DNA from: Dimorphilus gyrociliatus
Lineage: Eukaryota; Annelida; Polychaeta; Dinophilidae
Length of the DNA: 64,000 nt
Assembly (NCBI GenBank): GCA_904063045.1
Contig: CAJFCJ010000012.1
Location: 868,001-932,000 of the forward strand
Direction of reading: 5' to 3'
The notes under the pieces are model-generated. The model was not told the DNA's origin, ran no database searches, and was given only the letters and a program-made list of their open reading frames with translations. Position 1 is the first letter of the stretch. Every line of letters starts with the position of its first letter. Positions 22,976-34,635 of the stretch are shown piece after piece. Position numbers and translations under genes: made by a program.

Positions 22976-23757
22976 AATATTTTGTAGATATACCAAGAAT
23001 TTGCTTCTAAAGGAGAAGCTATGAAATTAAGTAAGAATTATTATTAAGCATAATATAGCAGCTTTTCTGAATTATATAAATGTGTCACATATATATATAT
23101 ATATATAAATATTACATAAGACTTTTCTTATTTCATTACGGTATATAAAAACTTGGATATTGATTTTTTTGGAGTTTTTTTCGAATAAAACAATAATGTA
23201 TACTAATGTAAATACTTGTACATGACTTTAGTAAATGTGTTACCCGGAAATGGTTATATCAATTCAATAAAGAAAGAAAATTTGCTATTTCCATACGGAA
23301 CGTCATGATAGCATTTTACCGTGGATAGGCTAAGGAAAATAAAGAAAATATAAAAAAGACAAGCTGTTAAGTGCAGAACATCGACAATCTGCCGAACATA
23401 TGCCCGGCATGCCGCCGAGCGTGTACACTATTTATTCAGTTGCTTGTCTTTCTTGCTTACCGACCGATCCCTATGGGATGTCGCGCTCTTTTATCTCCTA
23501 TTTAAAACATGCCAAATTATCCGACCGTCTGATGGGAACCATCTATAAACAATTTATAGTTTTCTTTCTAAATCTTTCTCAAGAGTACCGATGGTGATCA
23601 ATATCCATTTTAAAATTTCCGCGCAATTTATTACCAGTTTTTATCATATCAGAACTTAAGGTCACGGACAATAGGCGAATCTAAACTTGCCTGAATCAGG
23701 CCTGTGATATAAAATAAGAAGTGACGTAAGCGATCAATAATATTGCATATTAAGCTC
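22976..23757. other. Intergenic between homeobox and WGR-like genes
   Basis: 3' flank of the homeobox gene with an AATAAA at about 23264, a short TA tract at 23091-23107 and a modestly GC-rich patch near 23395-23500. No gene seen. Confidence 0.6.
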
Positions 23758-23761
23758 AAAG

Positions 23762-23770
23762 TATATATAA
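23762..23770 (+). promoter_or_regulatory. TATA box of the WGR-like gene
   Basis: A TATATAAG match about 55 bases upstream of the ATG at 23821, leaving room for a short 5' UTR and a start site near 23790. Most genes in this window show no such element. Confidence 0.55.
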
Positions 23771-23820
23771 GCGAGTGAACGAGCAGTACAGCAGTAGACA
23801 TTCGAACAGCTCTTGTGAAT

Positions 23821-25859
23821 ATGTCAAATCATCAATATCTAGAGATAGAGGCTCGTAAATCGAGCTCCTTCTCTCCTAAAAAGCCAAGATTTTGGCAAAT
23901 ACAATTACACGATTGTGATGAAAAGTGCACAGTTACAAAAGGTTAAAACATATTAAATGAATTGCGATTTTTAACTTATCGATGTCTTCTTAATTCTATG
24001 TTATAGCTGGATTAATCGGTTATCCGGGAAGAACGTTTCCAACAAGACGTCATAAAAGTCACAGATCAGCACTCAAGTTCATAGAATCTTGCGTTTCTCG
24101 TCAAACAAGTCGTGGTTATGTTAAAAAAATCAGAAAAGCTATTAAATCTCATGAAAATAATAAAAAACAAACACTAAAGAGAGGAAGGCCATCAAAGAAA
24201 ATCACTGCTCCTGGAATAAATTCTAGGAAAGCAAAAACATCTGATAAAAATGAAGCAATTAAAAGATCAAGATCTCCTAAAAAAGTAAAAGTTGCTGACA
24301 CCGTCGCCAAGGCAACCCCTTCAAGGAAGAGAAAGGCGAATAGAAGTTTAAGCAACTCAAGAAATAAGAAAGTAGTTAGAGTCACTAGCCAACCAACTAA
24401 ACCTACGAAGAAAAATAGAAAACAGACAAATGCAGCTTCACCGAGATCAATACTGAAAAAGAAAGATACTCCACCGAAATTATCGAAGCAAGATACTCTT
24501 GATATTGACTCTGCATTAGAAGCAAAGGAAACGATGACAAAAAATAAAATAGTGCAGAGAATAGCAACACTTACAAAAACAGATTCTAAACCTTTCATTG
24601 CCAAAAGTCCTTCAATTCCTCAAAATATGGAAGCTCATACTTTATTAGAAATTCCATTGCCTGGTGGTCAATATAGTTCAGGTTTTGGATTGCATATTGA
24701 TGAGGATCGTATTCTATTTGGTGATGAAGAGGGAAGTATTATAGAACTTGATCATAGAGGAAATGTTATAAAAAGAAGTAAATTGGATCAAGGTGTCAGA
24801 TGTATTGTAAGAGATGGTGGTTTCGTTTATGCCGGAGGAAATGATGGAGGTTTATATGATTTGACAAATGGTCCACCGCGTTTAATGTGCAAAATAGAGG
24901 ACTTCGGAAAAGTCTATAGTTTAGATGTTAAACACGGAATTATTGCGGCCAGTGATGAAAACGGTTATGTTGCATTAGTTAATTATGAAGGAGAAATAAT
25001 GTGGAAAAAAATGGAATCAACTGACGGATGGATGGTTATTATGGACGATAATTTTATATATCATGGAACCATTGGTGCAGTCTCTAAAATGGAAAAGATG
25101 ACCGGAGACGAAATATGGAAGCAAGAAGGCCTATCTCCCGTAAACTACGGCGTAAAGAGGGAAGACAAAGTTTTGGTAGCGGCAGTTAATAGAGTAGTTC
25201 AAGTTGACACCGAAACTGGAAAGATACTCAATGAATATAAAGATAAAGGTGCCGATACCATCTATTGCTGTGACAAGGGAGATGGTCTTGTATTTGCAGG
25301 AAGCGATGATTGTGTTCTTGTATATGAGGAAGAAAGCGAAAAGTTACTGTACAATTTAAAGGTGAAGCACCGACCTTATTCCATCAAATACTATGGAGGT
25401 CGTCTCTATCTTATTGGAAAAGCAATGTTTACGATATTGAGTTTAACTAAGGAATCTATAGAGAGTATGTTAGAAAAAAGAGGCAAAAATAAATTTTCCT
25501 CAAAAAGAATTGAAAACATATTGAAAAATGTACCCCTTGTTGCTCCCCTTACTCGTGTTGAATCCATAAACACAGTCAAGGCCAAGGGTGGTATTATGCT
25601 GGAGTGCGTAAAAGATGGTGAAAAGTTACGGGTCAAACCAATTGGTCCATCATTTGAACGTAAGTTATCATTTATAGAAATTAATTTTATCAATTAATCA
25701 AACTAAATATATCCTATCAAAACAGCCGATTGGTACGTTATGTTTCCACAAAGCTTACGTGTAGAGGGAGCAAAATATATCGTTGATAAGCTTGAAGTTG
25801 CTGGCGAATCATCCCGTTTCTACCGAACAGTTGGAAGAATTCAAATGATTGAAGATTAA
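23821..25859 (+). CDS. WGR-like + AT-hook + PQQ/WD-like beta-propeller protein
   Basis: Three exons (23821-23941, 24007-25659, 25726-25859) give 635 residues. Residues about 24-82 match the WGR fold: FWQIQL start, GLIGYPGRT where WGRxGxxGQ is usual, an HKSHRSALKFIES helix and a closing GYVKKI. The WGR triplet itself is altered. Residues about 85-245 form a Lys/Arg/Ser-rich linker with one AT-hook (KRGRPSKK, 98-105). Residues about 255-545 form repeated beta-sheet blades of PQQ/WD type (ILFGDEEGSIIELDHRG, VYAGGNDGGLYDL, IAASDENGYVALV, FAGSDDCVLVYEE). The C-terminus (WYVMFPQSLRVEGAKYIVD, then RFYRTVGRI) looks like a further folded unit. WGR domains elsewhere bind nucleic acid in PARPs and bacterial proteins; AT-hooks bind AT-rich DNA. 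A chromatin role is inferred. I know no animal family with this domain order. Confidence 0.8.
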
Positions 25860-27083
25860 CCACAAAAATCCTCAAAAATCTATTAGTCACTAATAAAGAG
25901 AAAACAGGATAAAAGTTAAAATTACTATAATCACGTGATATTGACAATGTAATTTACTGTATATAAGATATTTATTTTTTTCTTAAGATAAATATATACA
26001 AAGCAAAAGATTCAATCTCTTATTGTTAAAATATATAAAATCAATGTGAAACAACACTAATTCAAACAAAAGGGAATAAAAATAAAGAGTGAGAGATAAC
26101 AGAAGGATTAATTTGAAAAATAAACAATTTATCTTGGATAGATCTCCCCTCCCTCTTTTTATCTTCGATTATAGGAGATAAAATCGCGTAACTTTTCAAG
26201 TAGCTAGTTATAGGTAACTGAAGGAGCTGGTTGTGTTGTTTCTGTGAATAAAATACTCATATTAAAGATGAAAATGATACTTTCTTTTTTCTTGTTAATT
26301 TAGCCTTTTGTTAGAAATACCAATTTGACAAACAAACTTTTTTGTCCTCTTCGCGGTCTTTTGATTGTAGCAATTGTGTTAATTACTATTGGTGCTAAAT
26401 TGATATATTTGTACTCTAAACTTTCGTTTTTGACCCAATTTGGTATTTTTTTCTGTACTTATTAGCTCTGGCTTCTTAGATAACTGATTATTAATGGGTT
26501 AGTCGGATTGTCAACAGTTTAAAAGGCTAGAAGAGGTCGTCTGTATCTGGTTTTCCACATAAAGGTATATTCAATTAAGCAATTAAGCCATATTGCTTTA
26601 TATACAATTTTTAGATAAATAGGATACCATAATATTTTATATGGTAATTCAAGTGTCGCCATCTACTCAAGATTGAGTAAGTAGCTATCGAATGAGCATG
26701 CTAAAAAGAGAGTAACGGTGCTCTTGATCAGTCGTTTTCTTTTGAAAAAAGTCGCGCCCGTTTTTGTGTCCTTCACCTCCAACGAACTTATTATGAACCA
26801 ATTACAGAAAGTTATAAAGTCGCGATTGTAGCGCAAATTCGCCATAATTTAACCAAAATTTTGTAGAAGACTGATATAATTTATAAGTAATATAATATAT
26901 TTAAATAATTATAATGGGATACGGAATAGATAAAGCTATCTCGTAATATTTAAGCGATTGGGTCATATAGTGCCATCTAGTGGAATCATGATTTAATCTT
27001 GCACGCGCTGAGCGCGTTACCGCCATTTTGATGCTTGGTTTTTTTATGCGGCAACTGATCGTTTTCTGGGATTTTCCAATCAG
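25860..27083. other. Intergenic and RAD21 5' region
   Basis: No gene. Two GCCATCT-type elements lie at 26655-26666 and 26969-26983 (AGTGCCATCTAGTGG). A short GC-rich palindromic stretch (CGCGCTGAGCGCG) is near 27003, and the probable first, non-coding RAD21 exon ends at 27083. Confidence 0.55.
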
Positions 27084-27228
27084 GTAAAAACATAAACAAC
27101 CGATCTTTTTCTCATCATTTGTATAATTGAATTAGAATTTAATCTGGAATATTCTTGAAACCGATTTCAGTATTTAAACTGATAAAATTACTGTATTATG
27201 GTTCCAATTTATTATTTGTTATCGACAG
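27084..27228 (+). other. RAD21: RAD21 5' UTR intron
   Basis: Donor CAG|GTAAAAA at 27084 and acceptor ATCGACAG at 27228, 25 bases before the RAD21 ATG. Inferred from splice signals only. Confidence 0.55.
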
Positions 27229-27253
27229 ATTGTAAACAACCAGTTAAATCGGG

Positions 27254-29440
27254 ATGTTTTATGCACATTTCGTATTAAGCAAAAAAGGGCCACTAGCCAA
27301 AGTTTGGTTAGCGGCCCATTGGGATAAGAAATTAACTAAAGCTCATGTTTTTGAAACGAATATCAACAACAGTGTTCAAGCTATCTTACAACCAAAGGTA
27401 TGTTGAAATATTTTTATTTACGACATACCAACAATATGGGATCATTAATTTTTTTCAGGTTAAAATGGCTTTACGTACATCAGGACACTTGCTTCTTGGT
27501 GTAGTAAGAATATACTCAAGAAAAGCAAAATATTTACTAGCTGATTGCAATGAAGCTTTTGTTAAAATTAAAATGGCCTTCCGTCCTGGAATGGTTGATC
27601 TACCCAGTGGACAACAGCAAGCCTCTGTTGCAGCAATTACTCTTCCAGAAACTTTTCATGATTTTGAATCCACTATGGCAGATTTAGCGTAAGTTATTCG
27701 AAAGTTTAAAAAGGAAAGTATTTTTAATGGGCCACATATTCATTCCTTTAGCGATTTCGACGTCCAAGCCCAACTTTCAGTTAATCAAAGTAAACCCGAA
27801 GATATTACAATGAAAGAAGATTTAGGGACGATCTCATTTAACGAATTTGGAGGAGGTGATATGGAATTTGATGACAGTCAAATGTTACGAGAAGATTTCG
27901 ATGAAAATTTCCTGCAACCCTATTCATCTGATGCCGACAAAATGGATATAGGTGGAGCAGGTGCTGATGATGATCTAGGGCAATATATTGGTAATTAAAG
28001 GAATTTCTCTCATATCTCGGATATATATTATGTCATTTTATGATTTTCTAGGTGATGATGACCCATGTCCAGCTGACGACTTGTCATCAGACGATGATAA
28101 CAACGACGATCTTGGTAATATAGAACACGCAGATTTAATTGGAGCAGATGGCAGTGGTTTTATGACCCACGAAACTGGCAACATTTTTGAAGATCCTGCG
28201 CCACCCTCTGAGCCTCCAAAAGATTTTGACATGACTACCGGTGCACCGAAAGACACAACTGTTAATCAACCAAACGTAACGGCAATGACAGACAGAAGTG
28301 CTGTCCCTGATCAAACTACCCTTGTTACAAATGATAGAGAAGCGTTTGCTTTAGAGCCGTTAGATGTCACGAGTGTCCATGGTTAGTAAAGTTTATAATT
28401 TTGTTTTTCAATTATTATAACTTTTCGATTTAGGTGGAGTTGAAAGGCGAACAAAGAGAAAACGACGTCTAATCGTTGATGAACAAAAAGGAATCTCATC
28501 TGAAACCATGAAACTACAACTCTCCGATACCGGGGATATTTCTACATCTCTTGATTTGGCTCCTCCAACAAAACGCCTTATGTTATGGAAAGAAACTGGG
28601 GGTGTTGAAAAATTGTTTGCCTTGTCGGCTGATCCAATTTGTTCAAAAACTATAAATCAAGTAATTGCTATTTAAAGTTTAATTATTTAATTTAATAATT
28701 TAAAACTATTTCTTTACAGCATTTTATCAACAGTATGGTCACCAGAGCAATTGGTGATGATGACGATGATATTCGCAACGAATTACAAGTTCCAGGTGGT
28801 TTTGGAGACATAGAAACAGCTAGAAATAGAGCCTCAGTCCGTTCATCAGTCAACGACAGGAGTTTAGCAGATGTGGAAAGAGTCAGACATGATTCCTCAG
28901 TTTTGTCGGTTCCAAATATTGATCAAGATTCAACCCTTCAAAGATCAAGAGAAGACGAATCTTTGGCACATATTTCAGATTTGCCTCTGATAAACGACAC
29001 ATTACCTCCCGACGTTGATATTAACCCAGCTAGTGTGGGTACAGTGGAAGATATATTTGATATGGCTTTGGACAGCGTTGCTCCACCAAGTGTTGGTGGA
29101 GATTCAATAGGTGGAGAAGAAAATGAAGAGGAACAAGAAGAAAGACGTTGGGGCAAGAGAACACATCAGTTAATTCGAATGATTGATTCTAAAATGGATT
29201 ACTCCGAAAAGTTATCGTTTAGTTCATTGCTGCTAAAGAACAATAGAAAACAGGTTAGTTTTTTTGATATTTTATAAAAGCAAATCATTAAATGTATCTT
29301 CTATTTTAAAGGTGGCTTCAAAATTCTACACTCTATTGGTTCTAAAGAAGAATCAAGCTATAAATATTGAACAGGATACACCTTTTGGTGAATTAATAAT
29401 ATCCAGAGGACAAAATTTCCAATCTTGCATGACAGCTTAA
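27254..29440 (+). CDS. RAD21: Cohesin alpha-kleisin subunit RAD21/SCC1
   Basis: Seven exons in phase: 27254-27397, 27459-27688, 27752-27990, 28052-28381, 28434-28660, 28720-29253 and 29312-29440, giving 610 residues (vertebrate RAD21 about 631). The protein closes the cohesin ring by linking SMC1 and SMC3. The N-terminus ([20 protein letters not shown]) and the segment beginning [19 protein letters not shown] are near-identical to animal RAD21 and form the SMC3-binding helix bundle. The middle is acidic and disordered, as usual. The C-terminal winged helix ([19 protein letters not shown]) binds the SMC1 head. Possible separase-type sites (acidic, then ExxR) include RDSETARNR-like contexts such as DIETARNR. 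The start is fixed by homology. Convergent with EMC6. Confidence 0.96.
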
Positions 29441-29640
29441 ATATTTTCCAAGCTGATAATGCCAAATTGTTTTGGTTTTAAAAGTAAATATATATATATA
29501 TGTACATGTTTTTATTCGTTCTAGTTAGAAAAATTTGCATGTTTGGCGACGATTCAGCCTACATTGTGCTTTTATGTAAATAATTCTTTTTATTAGATAG
29601 TTGATACATTTCACTACGTTTATAATGTTTGTTATGCTTA

Positions 29641-29741
29641 TTTATTTGGCTTATATTTGAAAAACTTTCTGAAACTGTTATTTGTAAATTTCCATTTATC
29701 ATACACGAAACATGTGATTTTTATCGTAAAAAATTAATAAA
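29641..29741. promoter_or_regulatory. Overlapping polyadenylation signals of RAD21 and EMC6
   Basis: A plus-strand AATAAA at 29736-29741 overlaps the antisense of EMC6's last codons and could end RAD21 transcripts. The minus-strand AATAAA at about 29641-29646 could end EMC6 transcripts. The two 3' UTRs would then overlap. Confidence 0.45.
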
Positions 29742-30282
29742 CGTGAACCATGCCGTACAAAAAAGTCCAGAATAGTACATAGGTCTGAAAACAAAAATGA
29801 TCGTTAAGGAGAATATTTAAATGTTAATTAAGCAACTATTTAGATTTGGCTAATATTTTTTTAAAGGATACGAATAATCCACCAAATAGTCCGTTAGTTA
29901 GAATTGTCCATTTGCTAATGAAATATCGATTCCAGTCAGAACCAATCTTTATCCATAGAATGATCTGTAATCCATTAAATGATGGTATGTAGACAAAAAT
30001 TTTAGAGCCTATTAACGCAATTTATACTTACACTTAGAGCCAAAGAGGCTATGAAATAGAAAATAAACCCATATAACCCTGTTAAGCCTAAGATTCCCGC
30101 TGCACCGCCTGAGAGAGCAGACATGGATGTCCTAGAATACTCCAGTATAGCACTATTATTCCTTATAGAGAGTTCATTATATAAAATATCTACAAATATA
30201 ATTGTTATAATTACATTACATTACTAGTTTGATATAGTTTTCAACCTTTTTTTTGGTTTTTATCATCACCTTCGGACGCCAT
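29734..30282 (-). CDS. EMC6: ER membrane protein complex subunit 6
   Basis: Four exons: 30246-30282, 30032-30189, 29872-29964 and 29734-29784, giving 112 residues, the usual EMC6 size. EMC6 is a membrane subunit of the EMC, which inserts tail-anchored and multipass proteins into the ER membrane. Diagnostic stretches are [54 protein letters not shown] and the terminal [16 protein letters not shown]. The last is recovered only by using the short exon 4; reading through the preceding donor gives a wrong basic tail. Three hydrophobic helices are visible. Convergent with RAD21 and divergent from the KLHL gene (174 bases between start codons). Confidence 0.95.
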
Positions 30283-30456
30283 TTTAAGATTCCACTAATC
30301 TGGAATAGTGTTCCGCACTAAATATTAATCAGTAAATTCATTCAAGGGCTCGCAGTACAGTCAGCTGCCAAGATGGGGATAGATTTTTCTTTCGTCTGTT
30401 CAAGATATATTCAGGAAATAGTTTTACATCTGGACTCATAAATTAAACATCTCATC
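30283..30456. promoter_or_regulatory. Probable bidirectional promoter, EMC6/KLHL
   Basis: 174 bases between the start codons of divergent genes. Includes a 22-codon upstream ORF of the KLHL transcript starting at 30374 (ATGGGGATAG, TAA before 30443). Confidence 0.5.
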
Positions 30457-32860
30457 ATGCATAAATCTCTGACTATTCCGTGTGATCAACTGACTCAAAG
30501 AGGTTGGTAAAGCATAAAGAAATTACTCATTTCTTCATCTTTGCTTTTATCAGGTGGAAACTCGGGGGAACTTTTCGATCAATTAAAGTTAGTTATGTTA
30601 AACTTTTATTCTTAAATACATATGGGTACTTAGTCCAACTATAAATAGCAAAGTCATCAGTATTTATATCAATAAATAGTTTTGGATTTGTGTATAAAAG
30701 ATTATTCAAATTTGGTCTATTTCTAATTGAAAATTTAAATTCTTGATTCATACTGAATAGTTGTGATTAAATTTTGTGCTTAATTTTTAAGGGGAGAGGC
30801 ATTTTGTAAGAAAGAGAAAACGAAATCTTCTTCCTTTGAACACTCAGTTGACATGATGAGAAAAATGTTTGATTATGCGTGCAATTCAAAATTATGTGAT
30901 GTTATACTCGTAGCTGGAGACAAAAAAATTGGCGCTCATAAATTAGTTTTGTCAGTTGCAAGCGATTATTTTAGTGCAATGTTCAGTGGGAAAATGCAAG
31001 AATCAATTGCAAGTGAAGTACTTATCAGAAAATTCTCGTTTATTCAAATATTTACTTATATGTTATAATTTAATTCTTTTAATAAGGTTACCCTTGAAAA
31101 TGTTGATCCAAATGCCCTATTCTCTCTCATCCGTTTTATTTATACCGGTAATTTATTTCATTTAACTGATTAACTATTCTAATTCGACAATTTATATTTG
31201 AATATTTCAGGTGTATTAGAAATAAAAGAAGATAACGTTGAATCTCTACTCGCTACGGCATGCATGCTGCAATTGGATAAAGTTAGGGATTATTGTTGTA
31301 GCTTTTTAATGAAAGAACTGCACCTGTCCAATTGTATCGGCATTCGTAAATTTGCCTCCCTCCACTCATGCACCGAATTATTCGAGGCTGCAACTAATTT
31401 TTTTATGGTACTTATATTTTATGCAACTGTCAGAAAACTGTTAGTTTTATTCATTTAATATCCCACAGGATCATTTTACTAATGTTGTACATCATGAGGA
31501 ATTCTTTACTTTAGACGTAGAGGATTTCGGGCAGATTCTTGCCTCGGATGATTTAAATGTTAACTCGGAAGAAGAAGTTTTTGATATTTTAGTTAAATGG
31601 ATTCAATATGATGAAGCGGAAAGAAAACAACACGTTCCATATTTATTACATTTTTTGAGATTACCGCTTTTGAATCCAAATTTTCTAGTTGATCACGTCC
31701 AATCGCATGGTCTGGTCTCAAACAACAGCGAATGTTCCAAACTTTTTGTTGAAGCTCTCAAATATCATTTATTAGCAGAGAGAAGGCAATCATTACAAGT
31801 AAATAAATAGAATTTTCTTTTTGGCGCTTTCATTCTATTTTCTATTTTTTTCTTTATTTCTAAAGAATTCCAGAACGAAACCGAGAAAGTCAACAGTTGG
31901 TCATTTATATACTGTTGGTGGAACTGATCCTAATAGTGGCTGTACTACTATTGAAAAATACCAACTACGATGTGACAAATGGGAAGTTGTTGCTAAAATG
32001 TCTGGTAGAAGATTACAATTCGGTGTAGCTGTTCTGGATAATAAATTATACGTTGTTGGAGGTAGAGATGGTTTGAAGACAATGAACACAGTCGAATGTT
32101 TGGACCCGTTGAGCAATCTATGGTCTTTCATGCCATCTATGAATACTCACAGACATGGATTGGGTTAGTTCAATTTTCGAATCAAGTACTAGTATATTCT
32201 TTTGTTATATTACTAATTAATTATTTTTCAGGTGTTGCTGAATTAAATGGTCCTTTGTATGCGGTTGGCGGACATGATGGTTGGTCCTACTTGAACACAG
32301 TTGAAAGATGGGACCCAAGCGCTCGAAGTTGGAACTATGTTTCACCCATGACAACTTCAAGGAGTTGCGCTGGTGTAGCTGTGCTAGATTCCAGATTATA
32401 TGTCGTTGGAGGACGAGATGGATCATCTTGCTTAAAGTCAATGGAGTGCTTTGATCCGCACACCAATAGATGGACAGTTTGTGCCCCAATGAATAAAAGG
32501 AGAGGAGGTATAGGGGTGGCAACTTTAAATATGTTTTTATATGCTGTTGGAGGGCATGGTGCACCATCTAATGATCCATTATCTACTAAATTAGATTTAG
32601 CAGAGAGATACGACCCGAAAACAGATACTTGGACAACTATTGCTCCTATATCTTCGGGTAGAGATGCTGTTGGTGCTTGTGTTTTAGCCAGTAAATTGTA
32701 TGTAGTTGGTGGGTTTGATTGTCAGTATTTAGATATCGTTGAACGGTACGATCCGGAGACAGATGAATGGGAAAAAGTTTGTAATTTGAAGCAGGCTAGG
32801 GCTGGGGCTTGCTTGGTGCATGTTCCAAATACAAATAGCCTGCAAATTGATAGCTTGTGA
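30457..32860 (+). CDS. KLHL5: BTB-BACK-Kelch protein, KLHL1/4/5 type
   Basis: Eight exons in phase: 30457-30502, 30554-30587, 30792-31017, 31087-31147, 31211-31407, 31469-31798, 31866-32163 and 32232-32860, giving 606 residues. These proteins are substrate adaptors for CUL3 ubiquitin ligases. The BTB domain ([39 protein letters not shown]) is followed by BACK ([20 protein letters not shown]), the linker motif [13 protein letters not shown] shared with KLHL4/5, and six kelch blades ([60 protein letters not shown] and others). The start is the first in-frame ATG. A 22-codon upstream ORF begins at 30374. The homologous reading ends at RAGACLVHV plus a short tail and TGA at 32858-32860, but the frame stays open behind it (see next entry). 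KLHL1, 4 and 5 cannot be separated by eye. Confidence 0.92.
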
Positions 32861-33250
32861 CAAGTACAGCCTCACACGATAAATATAGCAGAAAATATTT
32901 GTCATATTTGCTCATCATTAAAATTACCTATCTTTCAACAACAATCTCATTCATGTGTCAACAATCTTTATCGTGATAGGTCGTCAAGAAATAATCAAAA
33001 CATACAAAGCACCTTAATAGAATCACAAGACAACTTGGGTAAAGATCCTAAGAACAAAAGACAAATGGTCAATTCCATGAACAATTTCACCCAAACTTTC
33101 AAAAGCGACAATGCGCTTGAACCAATTTGGTTAAAGCCTAGGCCACTACCTCCACCTCCACAAAAACACAAATGCACGAGAAAGATAAAAATATTTTTTT
33201 CGCAATGTAAACTAACGAGACAGCATGAAAATAAAAAGCTAAGTGATTAA
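32861..33250 (+). CDS. In-frame 129-codon extension after the KLHL stop (readthrough candidate)
   Basis: Directly after the KLHL TGA, in the same frame, 129 sense codons run uninterrupted to a TAA at 33248-33250. The stop is followed by C (TGA CAA), the tetranucleotide context most often associated with leaky termination. The extension is polar and Asn/Gln/Lys-rich and contains a proline-rich WLKPRPLPPPPQ stretch of the kind bound by SH3 or EVH1 domains. There is no in-frame ATG near its beginning, so it does not read as a separate gene. The Drosophila kelch gene is a known case of UGA readthrough. Alternatives are a splice variant removing the stop, or chance openness. Translation is unproven. 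Confidence 0.5.
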   Translation, partial: QVQPHTINIAENICHICSSLKLPIFQQQSHSCVNNLYRDRSSRNNQNIQSTLIESQDNLGKDPKNKRQMVNSMNNFTQTFKSDNALEPIWLKPRPLPPPPQKHKCTRKIKIFFSQCKLTRQHENKKLSD

Positions 33251-34635
33251 TGGTATCGTGTGAGGCCTATACTAGTTAATAATATAAAGTTAAGTTTATT
33301 ATGTCACAATGATAATTTATCACGAGAAACATACAAATTCCAATGTGAAAAGATGTTTACAATCATAATTGCTTTATACGTTAATAAATATTCCAAGTTG
33401 GTTTTGTAAGATAATTTATTCTTTCAATATTTATAATACATTTAAGTATCTTGTATGATATGTCTCATTTTAGTATACTTTTTAATTATATAATTTTCTA
33501 AACTTGCAGAAAGGAAATCTGTGCTAAACACTGGAATTTACAGTTTTAGAGATTTCCTATAAATTTTCATATTCGATTTTCTCTATTTTGAGAATGAAGT
33601 TAATTATGGCATTTTCCTGCATGCTAACAAAGAAAACGTCATTTAATGAATCTCAATCTAAATAAAACTGTATGGGGAAAAGAAGTCTAATGAACATTAC
33701 CTGCTTCAAGTCACTCAATCGTGCAGACTTTACAATAGTGACACAGTATCAAAAGAATAACTTAAAGCCTCTATTCATTACATCGCTTAAATATATCACT
33801 TGGGTACTCTAATATACTCTTTCTAAAATTTTTGTTAAAGTAAAGCTTCAAAATGAACTTTTCCATTTTGAAATATTGTTGAAAAACCGACTTATCAGTT
33901 GTAAAATGACTTTTAGATTGCTTTTACGATGTTATTCTTTGTTTAATGAGAGGAAGTTATTTTTACGTGTTAGTGATATTGATTTTGCGTTATCAGTGAT
34001 CTCTAAAAACAAAGTTTGCATTAATTTGAATACTTTCGTTCAAAGAAATTCTATATGCTAAATAACTTTAATTATATGAAGTTAGCGAAAGAGATACAAT
34101 TTTCATTAAATTAAACTTTGAATATGAAATTTTCGTTGGGACTTTTATGCGAAAGCGGAAGCTAGTTCAACGGAAGTAGAGGTGCGGAGATAAAATAAAT
34201 TGGTAAAAGATATACAATGATTATGCATTTTTCATGGAAATGTCATGTATGCTATAAAAAAAGTGACATATAACTGTTCCAATTTTAATACAATTACGCT
34301 AGGGTTACCAAGATAGTTCTTTGTTTCGAAGGATTAATTTGTTAAACCTCTGCTCATTGGCTACTTCGTTGACAAAAAAGTCAATATTTTTACAACAAAT
34401 ATTAATTTTTTTGTTAAATCTCTCATATAATAAAGAATTTATTTATAAAGTAAAGAAAATTACATAAATTAGCAGTCTTTTCAACGCCATTTGTTCTAGA
34501 TTTTTCCAATCGAACGCCACGGCATTCTACTTCCGCTGCATATTTAAACCAATCAGCTACTGCCTAATATAATATTTACTCTTTAAGCAGACGACAAGAC
34601 GGTTTCACCGAATTGTAAAACGTGCTTTTTAAAAG
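33251..34635. other. Intergenic; KLHL 3' region and calnexin upstream region
   Basis: AT-rich; the frame at 33876-34061 is not convincing. The last 130 bases hold promoter-like elements for calnexin (see the separate entry) and its probable non-coding first exon, ending at 34635. Confidence 0.55.
34506..34521 (+). promoter_or_regulatory. ER-stress-element-like site upstream of calnexin
   Basis: CCAAT, six bases, then CCACG at 34506-34521, about 220 bases before the calnexin ATG. The classical ERSE is CCAAT-N9-CCACG, so the halves are right but the spacing is short by three. A second CCAAT lies near 34548. Calnexin genes are induced by the unfolded protein response in other animals. Functionality is inference. 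Confidence 0.35.

Noticed and set aside
24149-24604. Hydrophobic 151-codon frame on the minus strand
   Set aside because: It is the antisense of the Lys-rich linker of the WGR-like gene; AAA/AAG codons read backwards give Phe/Leu.
27345-27692. Open frame reading from RAD21 exon 1 through intron 1 into exon 2 with its own start
   Set aside because: It crosses a clear donor/acceptor pair. The true N-terminus ([12 protein letters not shown]) starts at 27254 in another frame and splices into this frame.
29845-29871. Basic C-terminus for EMC6 by reading through the exon 3 donor
   Set aside because: Splicing at GTATCC to a short exon restores [16 protein letters not shown], the conserved EMC6 end.
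32217-32567. Minus-strand 116-codon frame
   Set aside because: Antisense of the kelch repeats of the KLHL gene.
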